A stretch of DNA of 64,000 bases from Paenibacillus chitinolyticus NBRC 15660 (GCF_000739915.1 NZ_BBJT01000003.1:930001-994000), one strand, 5' to 3'. Numbered from the stretch's first letter, positions 34,345 through 44,299 are shown. The notes: generated from the sequence alone by a model not told the origin. Translations and numbers: made by a program.

Positions 34345-36090
34345 ATGGGCAGTCAGAGGCTGCTTCGGAATTATGTGAAAGCGAACCTGGGGTTGTATTC
34401 GGTCGGGGTCGCCTTTATTATCCTGTCTAACGTGGTGCAATCGTTTTTCCCCAGAGTCCTGGGAGAATTTACGGACGATCTGCAGCTGAAAGTCGCCACG
34501 TCCCACACGGTTGCCGGCTACAGCTTGCAGCTTCTCGGAATCGGTGTGGCCTACGGAGTGCTTTTCGGTATCGGCCAGTATACGAACGCCCGGCTTGGAC
34601 GCCGGTTCGAATACGCGACAAGGCAGAAGCTGTTCCGTCATTTCTCCACGCTCAGCGAGCATTATTTCTCCAGGCACGGTGTCGGCAAGCTCCTCAGTTA
34701 CGTCATGAACGACGTGACGGCAGTCCGAGAGTCCATCTCGAACGGAGTCAACCAGACCACCAATGCCATCTTCTTTATTCTCTCCGCTTTTGTCATGATG
34801 TCCTTCAGTTCCATTCCTTTCGGCTTAATAGCGCTGAGTCTCGCGCCTATGGCTCTTATCCCGTTTATCGTCGTGTTCCTCGGGCCGCGCATCCGCTCCC
34901 GGTCTCTTGAGGTGCAGGAATCGCTCGCCACGATGACCGAATCGGCCGAGGAACAGTTCGGCGGTATCCGCGTAACCAAAACGTTCGCGGCCGAAGAAAT
35001 CGCCTACGAGCGTTTCGGCCGGAACGTCGATGATATCCGGGAAAAGCAGCTTCGGCTCGTCCGGATGTCGTCGCTTTTCCAGTCCCTTCTTCCCTTGATG
35101 GGCTCTTTTTCGATGATCATTGCCATTCTCGCCGGGGGCTATATGACGCTGCATGGCCAAATTACGCTCGGCAGCTTCGTGTCCCTTACCTTCTACTTAC
35201 GGATGATGATGACGCCTCTGCAGCAGATCGGCAACGTGATCAATATGATGCAGCGTTCGCGCGCGTCGCTGGAGCGTCTCAATCACCTGCTGGCCGTAAA
35301 ACCCGATATCCGGGAGGAGGCAAAAGCGGCGCATCTGGAAAACGGTGCGGGAGAACTGGAAATCCGCGGACTATCCTTCTGCTACCCCGGTTCGGACCGC
35401 CGCGCTCTGGAAGCCATCGATCTGAAAGTGGAGCCGGGCAGGACGCTTGGCATCATCGGACGCACGGGGAGCGGCAAAACAACGCTCGTCAAGCTGCTCC
35501 TGCGCATTTACGATCCGCCCGCGGGTACGATTTATATCGGTGGCCACGATATACGCCGGGTAACGCTCGAAAGCCTGCGCTCGCAGATCGCCTATGTCCC
35601 GCAGGACGGCTTTCTGTTCAGCACGACGATCCGGGACAACATCGCCTTCTCCAGGCGGGATGCGGCGGACGACGAAATGCAGCAGGCCGCGCGCGAGGCG
35701 CAGATTTACAGCAGCATTACGGAGCTGCCGCGCGGGTTCGAAACGAAGCTCGGCGAACGCGGCATCACCTTGTCCGGCGGTCAGCGCCAGAGAGCGAGTC
35801 TGGCGCGCGGCTTCATGAAGCGGGCCCCCATCCTCATTCTCGATGACAGTGTTAGCGCCGTGGATGCCGTGACCGAAACGAACATCGTCCGCCAAATCCG
35901 CGCCGCCCATCGCGACAAAACAACGCTGATCATCGCGCACCGGATCAGTGCGGTCAAGCATGCGGACGAAATCATCGTCCTGGATGAAGGCCGCATCGTG
36001 CAGCGGGGCACTCACAAGGAGCTACTCGCCCTTCCGGGCTTGTATGCTTCCCTGTATCAGATTCAGGAGGAGGGGACCCGGCATGCCTGA
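34345..36090 (+). CDS. bmrC: ABC exporter half-transporter with degenerate nucleotide site (BmrC/YheI-like)
   Basis: A 581-residue TMD-NBD half-transporter with six membrane helices, then an ATPase with Walker A GRTGSGKTT, signature LSGGQRQRASLARG and Walker B ILILDDSVSAVD. The catalytic Glu after Walker B is replaced by Asp, as in the non-canonical site of Bacillus BmrC. It overlaps the next gene by 8 nt, which encodes the partner with the canonical Glu. The pair should form a heterodimeric multidrug exporter. The start has GAGGAGG. Symbols are given by analogy of order, length and asymmetry. Confidence 0.85.
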   Translation: MGSQRLLRNYVKANLGLYSVGVAFIILSNVVQSFFPRVLGEFTDDLQLKVATSHTVAGYSLQLLGIGVAYGVLFGIGQYTNARLGRRFEYATRQKLFRHFSTLSEHYFSRHGVGKLLSYVMNDVTAVRESISNGVNQTTNAIFFILSAFVMMSFSSIPFGLIALSLAPMALIPFIVVFLGPRIRSRSLEVQESLATMTESAEEQFGGIRVTKTFAAEEIAYERFGRNVDDIREKQLRLVRMSSLFQSLLPLMGSFSMIIAILAGGYMTLHGQITLGSFVSLTFYLRMMMTPLQQIGNVINMMQRSRASLERLNHLLAVKPDIREEAKAAHLENGAGELEIRGLSFCYPGSDRRALEAIDLKVEPGRTLGIIGRTGSGKTTLVKLLLRIYDPPAGTIYIGGHDIRRVTLESLRSQIAYVPQDGFLFSTTIRDNIAFSRRDAADDEMQQAAREAQIYSSITELPRGFETKLGERGITLSGGQRQRASLARGFMKRAPILILDDSVSAVDAVTETNIVRQIRAAHRDKTTLIIAHRISAVKHADEIIVLDEGRIVQRGTHKELLALPGLYASLYQIQEEGTRHA

Positions 36091-37984
36091 TCCGAAATCA
36101 CCGGACGCCAACGCTCCAAGGGAGCCTGCTTCCACCGGTTCGGCCGGAACTGAGAGGCCCGGGCAAACGGCGGATACCGCGAAAAGCAGCGGAGCCACCG
36201 AACCGAAAGAGGGCCCGCGCCCGGGCAGACTCGCCGCATTCAAAGCGACGCTCACGTATGCCAAGCCGCACAAGCTCACGTTCATCGGCATTTTTTTCTG
36301 CTCGCTGATCGCCATCATGGCCGAGCTGCTGCAGCCGTATCTGGTCAAAATCGCCATCGACGACCACCTATTCGGCGGAAGCGGAGCCATGCGGCCCCTT
36401 CTGATCATCGGCCTCTTTTACCTGGGGCTGTCCGTCGTCAACTTTGCTTTTACCTATATCCAGAACAACCTGCTCCAGTATGCCGGGCAAAGCATCGTCG
36501 CCAGTATCCGCAAAAATCTATTCGCTCATATTTCAAAACTGTCGATGTCTTTCTTCGACCGTTATCCGATCGGGAGCCTGGTCACGCTCGAATCGAGCGA
36601 TACCGAGACGATCAGCCAGTTTTTCACTCAGGTATTCCTCAGTCTAGTCCGGGACGGGATGACCCTGGTGCTTATCATCTTTTTCATGTTTCAACTGGAC
36701 GCCACACTCGCCTGGTACAGCATGCTTCTTCTGCCGGTCATCGCGCTGATCGCCGTCCTTTTCCGTTCCATGCTGCGAAAAGCTTACCAAGAGACGCGGG
36801 CGCAGCTGTCCCGCCTCATCGCTTATCTGGCTGAAAATCTCGCCGGGATGAGCCTGATTCAGACGTACAACCAGCAGGATGAGCAGTTCGGACGTTTCAG
36901 CGACCGCAACGGGCAGTACTTGAAAGCCAACCTGAAAGAAATCCGCACCAACGTGCTGTTCAACCGGTCCTTCGATACTTTCGGCAACATATCCGTCGCA
37001 CTTCTCGTGTGGCTCGGGGGACTCGCTTTTCTCGGCGACAGCATCGAATTCGGTGTGCTTTACGCGTTTATCACTTACATCCGCCAGTTTTTTCAGCCGA
37101 TCAACCAGATTACCCAACAGTGGAATACTCTGCAATCGACCTCCGTTTCGATGGAGCGGCTGTGGAACATTTTTTCCACGGAACCCGATGTAAAAGAACC
37201 TGCCGGCGAAGGTAAAGCCGAAGTCGACTGGAAAAAAACAGCCGGAAAAATCGACTATAATCACGTGGATTTTTCTTATGTGGAGGGAAGCAAAGTCCTC
37301 CGGAATCTGGACCTGCACATCAAACCGGGGGAAATGATCGGGATTGTCGGAACGACAGGCGCCGGCAAAAGTTCGCTGATCTCCCTGCTTACCCGCTTCT
37401 ATGACGTGAACGCCGGAAGCGTCACGATCGACGGAACCGATATCCGGCGCATTCCGCAGGATACGCTTCACCGGATGATCGGGCTCGTCCAGCAGGAACC
37501 GTACCTGTACTCCGGGACGATCCTCGACAACGTGCGGCTGTTCCGGCAGGAAATCAGCCGCGAAGAGGTGACCGCCGCTTGTAAGGCCGTCGGCGCCCAT
37601 CCGCTCATCGCCCGGCTCAAGGACGGGTATGACACGAAGCTTTCGGAACGCGGCAGCGGCCTCTCGGCCGGCGAGAGACAGCTCCTGTCGTTCGCGCGAA
37701 TTCTCGTATTCAAACCGAGAATTCTTATACTCGACGAAGCTACGGCCAACCTCGACTCCCATACGGAGCAGCTCGTGCAAAAGGCGCTCTCCGTCGTCTC
37801 CGAAGGCAGGACGTCTTTGCTCATCGCCCACCGGCTGTCCACGATTATGCACGCCGACCGGATCATTGTCATGAAGCACGGCGAGATCGTGGAGGAAGGC
37901 ACCCACGGGCAGCTGCTGGCCAAGAAAGGCTACTACGAGGAGCTGTACCGCCACTCGCGGGGCATGCAGGCGATCGGGTCCTGA
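36083..37984 (+). CDS. bmrD: ABC exporter half-transporter, catalytic subunit (BmrD/YheH-like)
   Basis: A 633-residue half-transporter. A proline-, glycine- and alanine-rich hydrophilic N-terminal extension of about 50 residues precedes six membrane helices. The ATPase has Walker A GTTGAGKSS, signature LSAGERQLLSFARI and Walker B ILILDEATANLD with the catalytic Glu. ATG 36083 is inside the upstream gene end, behind AGGAGGAGGGG; the frame open from 35948 is antecedent overlap. Together with bmrC it forms the heterodimeric exporter, and this subunit supplies the hydrolytic residue. Confidence 0.87.
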   Translation: MPDPKSPDANAPREPASTGSAGTERPGQTADTAKSSGATEPKEGPRPGRLAAFKATLTYAKPHKLTFIGIFFCSLIAIMAELLQPYLVKIAIDDHLFGGSGAMRPLLIIGLFYLGLSVVNFAFTYIQNNLLQYAGQSIVASIRKNLFAHISKLSMSFFDRYPIGSLVTLESSDTETISQFFTQVFLSLVRDGMTLVLIIFFMFQLDATLAWYSMLLLPVIALIAVLFRSMLRKAYQETRAQLSRLIAYLAENLAGMSLIQTYNQQDEQFGRFSDRNGQYLKANLKEIRTNVLFNRSFDTFGNISVALLVWLGGLAFLGDSIEFGVLYAFITYIRQFFQPINQITQQWNTLQSTSVSMERLWNIFSTEPDVKEPAGEGKAEVDWKKTAGKIDYNHVDFSYVEGSKVLRNLDLHIKPGEMIGIVGTTGAGKSSLISLLTRFYDVNAGSVTIDGTDIRRIPQDTLHRMIGLVQQEPYLYSGTILDNVRLFRQEISREEVTAACKAVGAHPLIARLKDGYDTKLSERGSGLSAGERQLLSFARILVFKPRILILDEATANLDSHTEQLVQKALSVVSEGRTSLLIAHRLSTIMHADRIIVMKHGEIVEEGTHGQLLAKKGYYEELYRHSRGMQAIGS

Positions 37985-38003
37985 ATCTTCTGCCCGCATG
38001 TAT

Positions 38004-38057
38004 AAAAAAAGACCCGCAGCCACACGTTCGGTTACGAACGCAGGCTGCGGGTCTTTT
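38004..38057 (+). terminator. Terminator of bmrCD
   Basis: Stem GACCCGCAGCC/GGCTGCGGGTC with an internal GTTCG/CGAAC hairpin, flanked by A-run and TTTT. The flanking A-run lets it act in both directions. Confidence 0.88.
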
Positions 38058-38451
38058 GTGTCAGTTTGCTTCCGTCACTGCAGCGAGGCAGGGTTTACAC
38101 ATACAGAATCCATATCAGGGCTACAAGGGAGGGGAAGCCAATCTCCACGGAGCTCTGCTTGCAACTTTCGCAGCCTCGAATTAGCCTGAACTCCATGCGG
38201 CTGTGAGAGTTCAAGCAATATTTTTCTTCTATTGACAGAAAAACACCCTCTTTGTTTAGTATCATGGAAGTGTCGAGCGGCCATGCAAACAAAGAAAGGT
38301 GTGTAACCCAATGGTACTCCATCGTTCCCTGTCTGACCAGTCTCGCTTTTCGTCCGTATTTCGATCTCTTAAACTCGGTAAACTGCTCCTCGAGGCAGGG
38401 ATTCGGAAGTCTTTCGGTCATAGTGCTCTCGTTGTTTTTCAGTTGCTGTTT

Positions 38452-38601
38452 TCGCTTGTCTTCGAGAGCAAGAATTGGTTTCAAACGATAGTTGCCATCG
38501 AGAAGGGGAATTATTCACCTTCATTGGAGCTGGCTTTTCGCATCGCACGTGTTTTCGAAAAGTCCATCGAAGAGGTCTTTCAATATGATGATAAGCAATA
38601 A
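38452..38601 (+). pseudogene. Remnant of an XRE-family (YozG-like) regulator
   Basis: Only the C-terminal half is recognisable: TIVAIEKGNYSPSLELAFRIARVFEKSIEEVFQY is the end of a small Cro/C1-type regulator. Upstream the frame no longer encodes the first helices, and ATTGGTTTCAAACG looks like IGVSRQT with several bases lost. A start codon with a ribosome site is lacking. The gene sits just ahead of a DUF4386 membrane protein gene, a common partner type for such regulators. It marks the left side of the decayed low-GC segment. Confidence 0.65.
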
Positions 38602-38612
38602 GGAGGTTCATT

Positions 38613-39311
38613 ATGTTGAGGAAGAGTACAAATTCAGGTAGAAGGTCTGCAGTAATTACCGGGGTGTTATTAATATCCGGGTTGGTTACAGGTATATTTA
38701 GTGTCGTTCCTGTTATAGATGGAGCAGACTACCTTGTCAAGGCTTCTACAAATGGAAATCAGGTACTAATAGGAGCGTTTTTCCAGTTGTTAATGGTTGT
38801 TGCCTATGTTGGTATTCCTATTTTGATGTATCCGATTTTAAGCAAGCCTCATAAAGGTTTAGCTCTTGGATCTGTTGCTTTCGGCATCATTGCGGGTGTG
38901 TTCATTATTATTGGTGTAATCATTCTTCTGTTGCTGCTGACATTAAGCCACGAATTTGCAAAATTCGGAACTCTGAATGGTTCGTATTTTCAGACCCTAG
39001 GTGGATTGTTACGGGAAGGACGTGATCTGGTGAACCATGTGGCCACGACACTGACATCTGTTTTGGCAATGTTCTTGTTTAACTGCATATTTTACCAAAC
39101 AAAATTTGTTCCGCGTTGGTTATCCGTTTCGGGTCTTATTGGGTCGATATTGTCCATATTGGCAAGCTTATTATTTATGATTCGCTTCATCGGTCTCGAT
39201 GCAACCTACATGACGTTGAACGTTCCAATAGCCTCTCAACAATTAATTTTGGCCATATGGCTAATCCTTAAAGGATTCAACCGGGTTGATGTTCTAGAAA
39301 AGAAGGTGTAA
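38613..39311 (+). CDS. DUF4386 family membrane protein
   Basis: A 232-residue protein with about six membrane helices, matching DUF4386 by its opening (RRSAVITGVLLISGLVTGIFSVVPVIDG) and its central polar segment SYFQTLGGLLREGRDLVNHVATTL. Function of the family is unknown. ATG follows AAGGAGGTTCATT. Base composition is clearly lower in GC than the bmrCD genes. It is the intact member of a trio whose two neighbours are broken. Confidence 0.8.
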   Translation: MLRKSTNSGRRSAVITGVLLISGLVTGIFSVVPVIDGADYLVKASTNGNQVLIGAFFQLLMVVAYVGIPILMYPILSKPHKGLALGSVAFGIIAGVFIIIGVIILLLLLTLSHEFAKFGTLNGSYFQTLGGLLREGRDLVNHVATTLTSVLAMFLFNCIFYQTKFVPRWLSVSGLIGSILSILASLLFMIRFIGLDATYMTLNVPIASQQLILAIWLILKGFNRVDVLEKKV

Positions 39312-39316
39312 CAGAA

Positions 39317-39642
39317 ATGAATACATCAGAACGTTTCTGGGACAAAACAGCAAGTCAATATGATCAAATCGATTGGAAGATGGGCATATCGTTCTGCGAA
39401 GAATGAATGAACTGTTGAAACCAGGAGGATTATTGATTTCTGCAACACCCTGCGTGGGAGAAAAAATATTTCTAAGCAGCTTGTTATTCTTTGCAGGCAG
39501 AGTTGGTCTAGCACCGAAGATAAGATCATTTAAAATACGCAATTTAGTCGTTACAATTGAGGAAGGGAATTTTTCAATTGTCGAATCGGATTGCTTGAAG
39601 AAAAGCTCTCAGGAATATTTTATTGTTGCCAGGAAGATTTGA
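39317..39642 (+). pseudogene. SAM-dependent methyltransferase with an internal deletion
   Basis: The first 20 codons (MNTSERFWDKTASQYDQID) are a typical class I methyltransferase N-terminus. They join directly, with a frame change near 39373, to the C-terminal third (RMNELLKPGGLLISATPCVG ... SQEYFIVARKI). The SAM-binding core of about 100 residues with the GxGxG motif is missing. The product cannot bind SAM and the gene is dead. Confidence 0.8.
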
Positions 39643-40253
39643 TAGGTTACTAAGGAGCCGTTTCACTCCAATTTTTTGCCGCCACTTATGGTAAGGTTCC
39701 CCGCGATATACCCAAGCACAAAGTAGGATTTGACTACAAAATATACATTGTTGTTTGATGAACACCCACTCTTATATTAAGAGTGGGTGTTATCGTTTTT
39801 TTCGCTTACGTGTTCAATATATGATACAAATTAGACCTAAGAGTATCTACCTTTGTGTTTCCTCACTAAACTCTGACAATCCCTCATTAAGAGTAATGCT
39901 AAGAAAATCTACGAGCGAATCATTTTTTCAAATGAAGCAGGGATTTAGCTTGATTCTGGCTCTGGCGCTCTGCCAAATTGTTTTGAATGCTTTAGTTCCA
40001 ATATTTATGATGACACTCCTTTCTCCATTAATTTAGCAGAATTTCGCTTTAGCAATTCTGTACGAGTTATTTTATTGGAAATTTCGTTTTTGACAAGAAT
40101 AATTTGTTGGAAATAAAATATCCCTCTTTCCATGAAGAAACAACTTAGAAGAGGGATTGATTTACTTTGAAAATATAAATTTTTCTACAGTTTTTAAACT
40201 CTAGCTATAACTCAGATGCTTATTAGCAGTGCTATTCATGGAGTCTTTTTCTG
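39643..40253. other. Low-GC intergenic region with terminators
   Basis: It holds repeat copy A and a strong plus-strand hairpin at 39762-39803 (13-bp arms AACACCCACTCTT, then TTTTTTT about 4 nt on). A minus-strand terminator for the next gene is at 40112-40157 (ATCCCTCTT/AAGAGGGAT then ATTTTATTT). An open frame at 39755-40036 lacks coding character. Confidence 0.6.
39672..39705. repeat. Dispersed repeat, copy A
   Basis: A 34-bp sequence containing CACTTATGGTAAGGTTCCCC. It differs from copy B at 3 positions (about 31 of 34 match). Confidence 0.7.
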
Positions 40254-40772
40254 TTACAAATTTTCCTGTTCTGATTTTGCTAGTCGCCATTCTCGAACAA
40301 AAATATCTGAACCTGTCATAAAAACATTATAAAATTGGTCTAAAAATTCTTCCGTCTCTTGAATAAATGGTTGTATAAATTCATAATCATTGACTTTATC
40401 ATAATTAATTTTTATTGTATCTTTCTTCTTAATTGTTGATTCATCAAAGCTATTATACATTTGTGTCTTAAAATGTATAATTTTTTGCCCCGCAACTTCC
40501 TCAAGAAAGACAAATCCACCAATTGCAAAAGGTCTTCCACTTTCATGACAAGGATAACATTCGACCTCCGCTTCAACTCTCCATTGAGTGTCTTGTCCCC
40601 AAATATGTGTTTCAAGTAAACATACAATATTATTCATCACATCAGTGTAATTTCTGTCAGAAATAGCTTTTTCTATATCTCTGCAAATTGCTGGCATTTT
40701 TTTACGTAAAAGTTCATTCAACGAATTATATAAAATACTCTTTCTTACTTCTATTTTACTGTCTTGGTTCAT
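40254..40772 (-). CDS. Uncharacterised 172-residue protein
   Basis: I do not recognise the family. It is a soluble, charged protein: an N-terminal helical part (RKSILYNSLNELLRKKMPAI...), a central part with paired cysteines (ECYPCHESGRPFAIGGFVF) and an aromatic-rich C-terminal helix. ATG follows AGGGGGGATAGATTACA, and it has its own terminator, so it looks expressed. GC is very low. It lies between repeat copies A and B, which are in the same orientation, and may have come in with them. Confidence 0.6.
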   Translation of the reverse strand: MNQDSKIEVRKSILYNSLNELLRKKMPAICRDIEKAISDRNYTDVMNNIVCLLETHIWGQDTQWRVEAEVECYPCHESGRPFAIGGFVFLEEVAGQKIIHFKTQMYNSFDESTIKKKDTIKINYDKVNDYEFIQPFIQETEEFLDQFYNVFMTGSDIFVREWRLAKSEQENL

Positions 40773-41738
40773 TGTAATCTATCCCCCCTAATTCTTCATT
40801 ATAAATCATCGTATTTGAAGAATCTTTCATTTTTCTAAGCTTTTTTCTCCTGAATTATGGCAACCTTGACGAATGTCATTTGACATTCAGAATTTATTTA
40901 AAAATGTTGTGTTGAAGGCTCTGCCTTAAAGCTGTTTTGTCACAGACGACTACTGATTATCAGAATCAGCAAACAAAGGCGCAAGTTTAGATTAATCTTA
41001 ACATCACTACATGTGTATACCGTTTACAGTGTCCACGCCATAATGGGAGCCACACTAAATTTTTCGCCGTCACTTATGGTACGGTTCCCCGCGTATTGTG
41101 TCTCGGTATAACGTTTTGGAGAAGATTGAAGTGCGGTTTGTGATTTAAGGAATAAATAATGTACCGTATTACTGTCTCTTTCTCTAATGCCTTATTCCAT
41201 ATAGATAATAATTCATCAAGCGTAATTAATTCACGTGAAGATTCTGCGTTGCAGAACAAAGTGCCTTAATGGCTAACCAAAGGTACTCTGGGCGCGCGCC
41301 CGAGCATGCTTCGGCTAGTACAACGAGCATGCAGCTAAAAAGATTTGGCATGGCAGCATTTTTTTCGATTTTTTTGATTCACCGTCAAACGTCGATGAAA
41401 TTGCCAATTGCGGAACTTCCGCGCGAGCACGACAAAAAAGCTCAAGCTTATTGAACTTGAGCTTTTTGCCGCGGCAACTCAACGTTCGCGCGCACCGGGA
41501 TGCGTGCCAATGTAACAGCAAGCTCTGTCGCAATTGCGTTACAGCCTCTCCCCATAACAAATGTAAACATTTGAACCTTCCTAACGATGGTATTTGCCTC
41601 GTTTCTACACCTTATAGCGGAAGGACAATTTCCCCCTCGACATTCATAAAAAATTTATAATATTCCCCCTTTCATCTTTATAATTTTTTTGTAAGCTGGA
41701 TCAAGTTCGTATTTATAATAACGGGAGGTAGAATCGGC
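40773..41738. other. Gene-free region before the lipase-like gene
   Basis: Contains repeat copy B and a bidirectional terminator at 41434-41467 (AAAAAAGCTCAAG / CTTGAGCTTTTT). A short minus-strand frame at 41074-41259 (LDELLSIWNKALEKETVIRYII) ends inside the repeat and may be a remnant. Nothing else is supported. Confidence 0.5.
41060..41093. repeat. Dispersed repeat, copy B
   Basis: 34 bp with the core CACTTATGGTACGGTTCCCC, in the same orientation as copy A. Confidence 0.7.
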
Positions 41739-43184
41739 ATGAGGTTTTGGGAAATAGGCTTGATCGTGGTCAATTTTGGCTTGTTGTACTGGGCGGTAAT
41801 CGCGAACAAGAAAGGCGGCCGGGGATTGTTCATCCCTTTAGGGACCGCCTACAGTTTGGTAATTGTGCAGATTGTCGTGGAAGGTGGACGGTGGGAGATG
41901 GTTCCTGCCTACTTGACGCCACTCTTATTGACGGCTTATTTCTTCATTGGCAAGCGGAGGGAGGGCGGCAGAAGCCGGATTGCGGTTACGGTTCAAGCGG
42001 TGCTATTGACCGTATATTTGTTGGTTTCGGTTGCGCCGCCTGCGATATTGCCGGTATTCTCGTTTGAGAAACCGACGGGGCCATATGCGGTCGGAACGAC
42101 GGTTTATCACTGGGTAGATGAACAGCGGCGGGAAACGTATTCGAGCAACCCTGAAGACCGACGCGAGTTGATGGTGCAAGTTTGGTATCCGGCCGCCGAA
42201 GGAAGAGGGGAAAAGAGGAGTCCTTATCTTTTAAACGCGTCAAAAGTGACTGGAGGAATATCGTCCAAAACGCTCGGCCTTCCGGCTTTCACGTTTAGCC
42301 ATCTGGGACTGATCAAAACGCATTCTTTGTTGGAAGCCAAGCTTTCGGATGCGGAAAGCCGTTATCCGGTATTGATTTTTTCTCACGGAATGAACGGGTA
42401 TCGCAATCAAAATATGTACCAGGTGGAAGAACTGGCAAGCCACGGCTATATCGTGGTAGGCATCGATTATGCTTATGAAGCTGCCGCTTCAGTGTTTCCC
42501 GACGGAAGAGTAGCCCCGAGCAGAACGGACAGCAAATTGACTTCCAATGCCCAGTACGAACAGCATATCCCGCTTTGGACCGACGATGCTACCTTTGTGC
42601 TCAATCAAGTGGAGAAGCTTAATCGGAACGATCCTGCAGGCCGTTTTACCGGCAAAATCGATATCGATCGAATCGGCATGCTTGGACATTCGTTCGGGGG
42701 AGCCGTTACATTGCAAATGACGAAGAACGATTCGCGCGTGAAGGCTGCCTTATGCATGGACGGCGGGATTTATGGTCCGCCGGTTTCCGACAAAGGATTG
42801 GGGAAACCGTTCTTTCAGATGTATTCCGAGGAGATCTACAATTTGGTGATGGCCTCATACGACGATGTCGCTAAACAGTTAGGTGGGGTAAGCCGCGAAG
42901 TGTTTGAAGCCCCGAGAAAAGAATATATACAAAAATCGCGCAATGCTTTGGCAGGCGGGGGGTTATCGATCCTTATTCCGGGTTCAAAGCATGCAAGCTA
43001 CTCCGATCTTGCATTATTCTCTCCGCTGCCGGGCTTGGGCGGCGCAGACCCGCGGCGGGATCACCGCATCGTGAACGAATTCAGTGTTGCCTTCTTCGAT
43101 CGGTATTTAAAAGGGAAGGACGATTCTGCGCTGAAAGATTTGGAAGCCAAATACCCGGAAGTGAATTATAAGGTGAACGACTAA
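41739..43184 (+). CDS. Membrane-anchored alpha/beta hydrolase, PAF-acetylhydrolase-like
   Basis: A 481-residue protein. Four N-terminal hydrophobic segments (residues about 5-110) are followed by an extracellular serine hydrolase resembling PAF acetylhydrolase isoform II. The nucleophile is in MLGHSFGGAVT (near 310), with Asp in ALCMDGGIYGP and His in PGSKHASYSDL. The likely substrate is an ester of a lipid or aromatic acid. The start follows GGGAGGTAGAATCGGC. The stop overlaps that of the convergent sensor kinase gene by 3 nt. Confidence 0.83.
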   Translation: MRFWEIGLIVVNFGLLYWAVIANKKGGRGLFIPLGTAYSLVIVQIVVEGGRWEMVPAYLTPLLLTAYFFIGKRREGGRSRIAVTVQAVLLTVYLLVSVAPPAILPVFSFEKPTGPYAVGTTVYHWVDEQRRETYSSNPEDRRELMVQVWYPAAEGRGEKRSPYLLNASKVTGGISSKTLGLPAFTFSHLGLIKTHSLLEAKLSDAESRYPVLIFSHGMNGYRNQNMYQVEELASHGYIVVGIDYAYEAAASVFPDGRVAPSRTDSKLTSNAQYEQHIPLWTDDATFVLNQVEKLNRNDPAGRFTGKIDIDRIGMLGHSFGGAVTLQMTKNDSRVKAALCMDGGIYGPPVSDKGLGKPFFQMYSEEIYNLVMASYDDVAKQLGGVSREVFEAPRKEYIQKSRNALAGGGLSILIPGSKHASYSDLALFSPLPGLGGADPRRDHRIVNEFSVAFFDRYLKGKDDSALKDLEAKYPEVNYKVND

Positions 43185-44299
43185 TTTTCATCGTCATGGG
43201 CGGCGGTGGTCAAGGGAAGTTCAATGATGAAAGTAAAATGTCCTGATGAATGAACCAGGCTTAAGGTGCCGTTGTGCCGTTCGACGATACTCTTGACAAT
43301 GGATAGTCCTAATCCTGAACCGGTCTGGATCGCATTGGCCGTTCTCGAGTGGTCGGCTTTGTAAAACCGCCCAAATAGCAGCTCCTCCTGTTCCTTCGAT
43401 ATCGGAGTTCCTTCATTCTCGATCTTGATGGCAACAAAAGGGGGGCGTGCTTCCAATGAAACGCGTACAACTCCCGGCTTCACGGAGAACTTCAAAGCAT
43501 TCATCAGAAGGTTGTCGATGACTCTCCTTATTTTTCCCGGATCCATAGGTATCGGCATCGACTTGAACGCCAAATACGTCTCTACAGTGACCCCATGTTC
43601 TTTGGCGAAGGGTTGAAATTCGGCCGCAATCTGCGAGAGCAGCTCCCGTATATCGAACTGGCCCATTACAAACTTGGCGTCACTGGTTGTGAGACGCGTG
43701 TACTCAAATAAGTCATCAATGAGGTTCTTCAGTTGCATGGCTTTATTGTAGGTGATGTCGACGAATCGTTCCTGCTCCTGTTCATTGTGATAGACTCTAT
43801 TTTTCAACAATTCCAGATATCCAATAATGTTGGTAAGGGGCGTCCGTAAATCGTGGGATACGCCTGTAATCAAGTCCATTTGGGACTTTTGGATTTGCCG
43901 TTCCTTTGCGATTTGGCGTTCCAGTTTTTCGGCCATCGCGTTAATGTTTTCCGCAACCCTGCCCAGTTCGTCTTTCCTTAAGAGCGGAACGCGATGGCGC
44001 AGATTTCCTCCGGCGATATAATCAAGTCCTTCAGCCAGACTAAGCAAATATTGCACGATGCGCCGGGTCATGAGGGAGAAGCTCAAAATAAAGAGGACGA
44101 TAAACGAAACGGTAGATAATACGCCATATAGCACGATTGATAGATAGGGGAAGTGTCTAGCGGCAAGAAGACTATTTAGCAAAGATTCGTTGAGTAAGGA
44201 CGATACGTTCATCGCAAGGGTTAAGCTTAGGATAAACGACCAGAACATGCGCACACGAATGCTTCGTTTCCCGAAAATCAGAGAAAGGAGTTTATTCAA
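43181..44299 (-). CDS. Sensor histidine kinase (VanS/BaeS-like)
   Basis: A 372-residue kinase: two membrane helices enclosing a very short outer loop (residues about 18-75), a HAMP linker (LAEGLDYIAGGNLRHRVPLLRKDELG), the dimerisation domain with phosphorylated H149 in GVSHDLRTPLTN, and an ATPase domain (NLLMNALKFS, GSGLGLSIVKSIVERH). The small outer loop suggests intramembrane sensing of cell-envelope stress. It overlaps the response regulator gene by 8 nt and is its partner. Confidence 0.92.
   Translation of the reverse strand: MNKLLSLIFGKRSIRVRMFWSFILSLTLAMNVSSLLNESLLNSLLAARHFPYLSIVLYGVLSTVSFIVLFILSFSLMTRRIVQYLLSLAEGLDYIAGGNLRHRVPLLRKDELGRVAENINAMAEKLERQIAKERQIQKSQMDLITGVSHDLRTPLTNIIGYLELLKNRVYHNEQEQERFVDITYNKAMQLKNLIDDLFEYTRLTTSDAKFVMGQFDIRELLSQIAAEFQPFAKEHGVTVETYLAFKSMPIPMDPGKIRRVIDNLLMNALKFSVKPGVVRVSLEARPPFVAIKIENEGTPISKEQEELLFGRFYKADHSRTANAIQTGSGLGLSIVKSIVERHNGTLSLVHSSGHFTFIIELPLTTAAHDDEN

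Noticed and set aside
38095-38484. 129-codon minus-strand frame
   Set aside because: Overlaps the XRE remnant in antisense, has no ribosome site and no recognisable domain.
39755-40036. 93-codon frame with a hydrophobic end
   Set aside because: Begins within a terminator hairpin, lacks a ribosome site and looks like no known protein.
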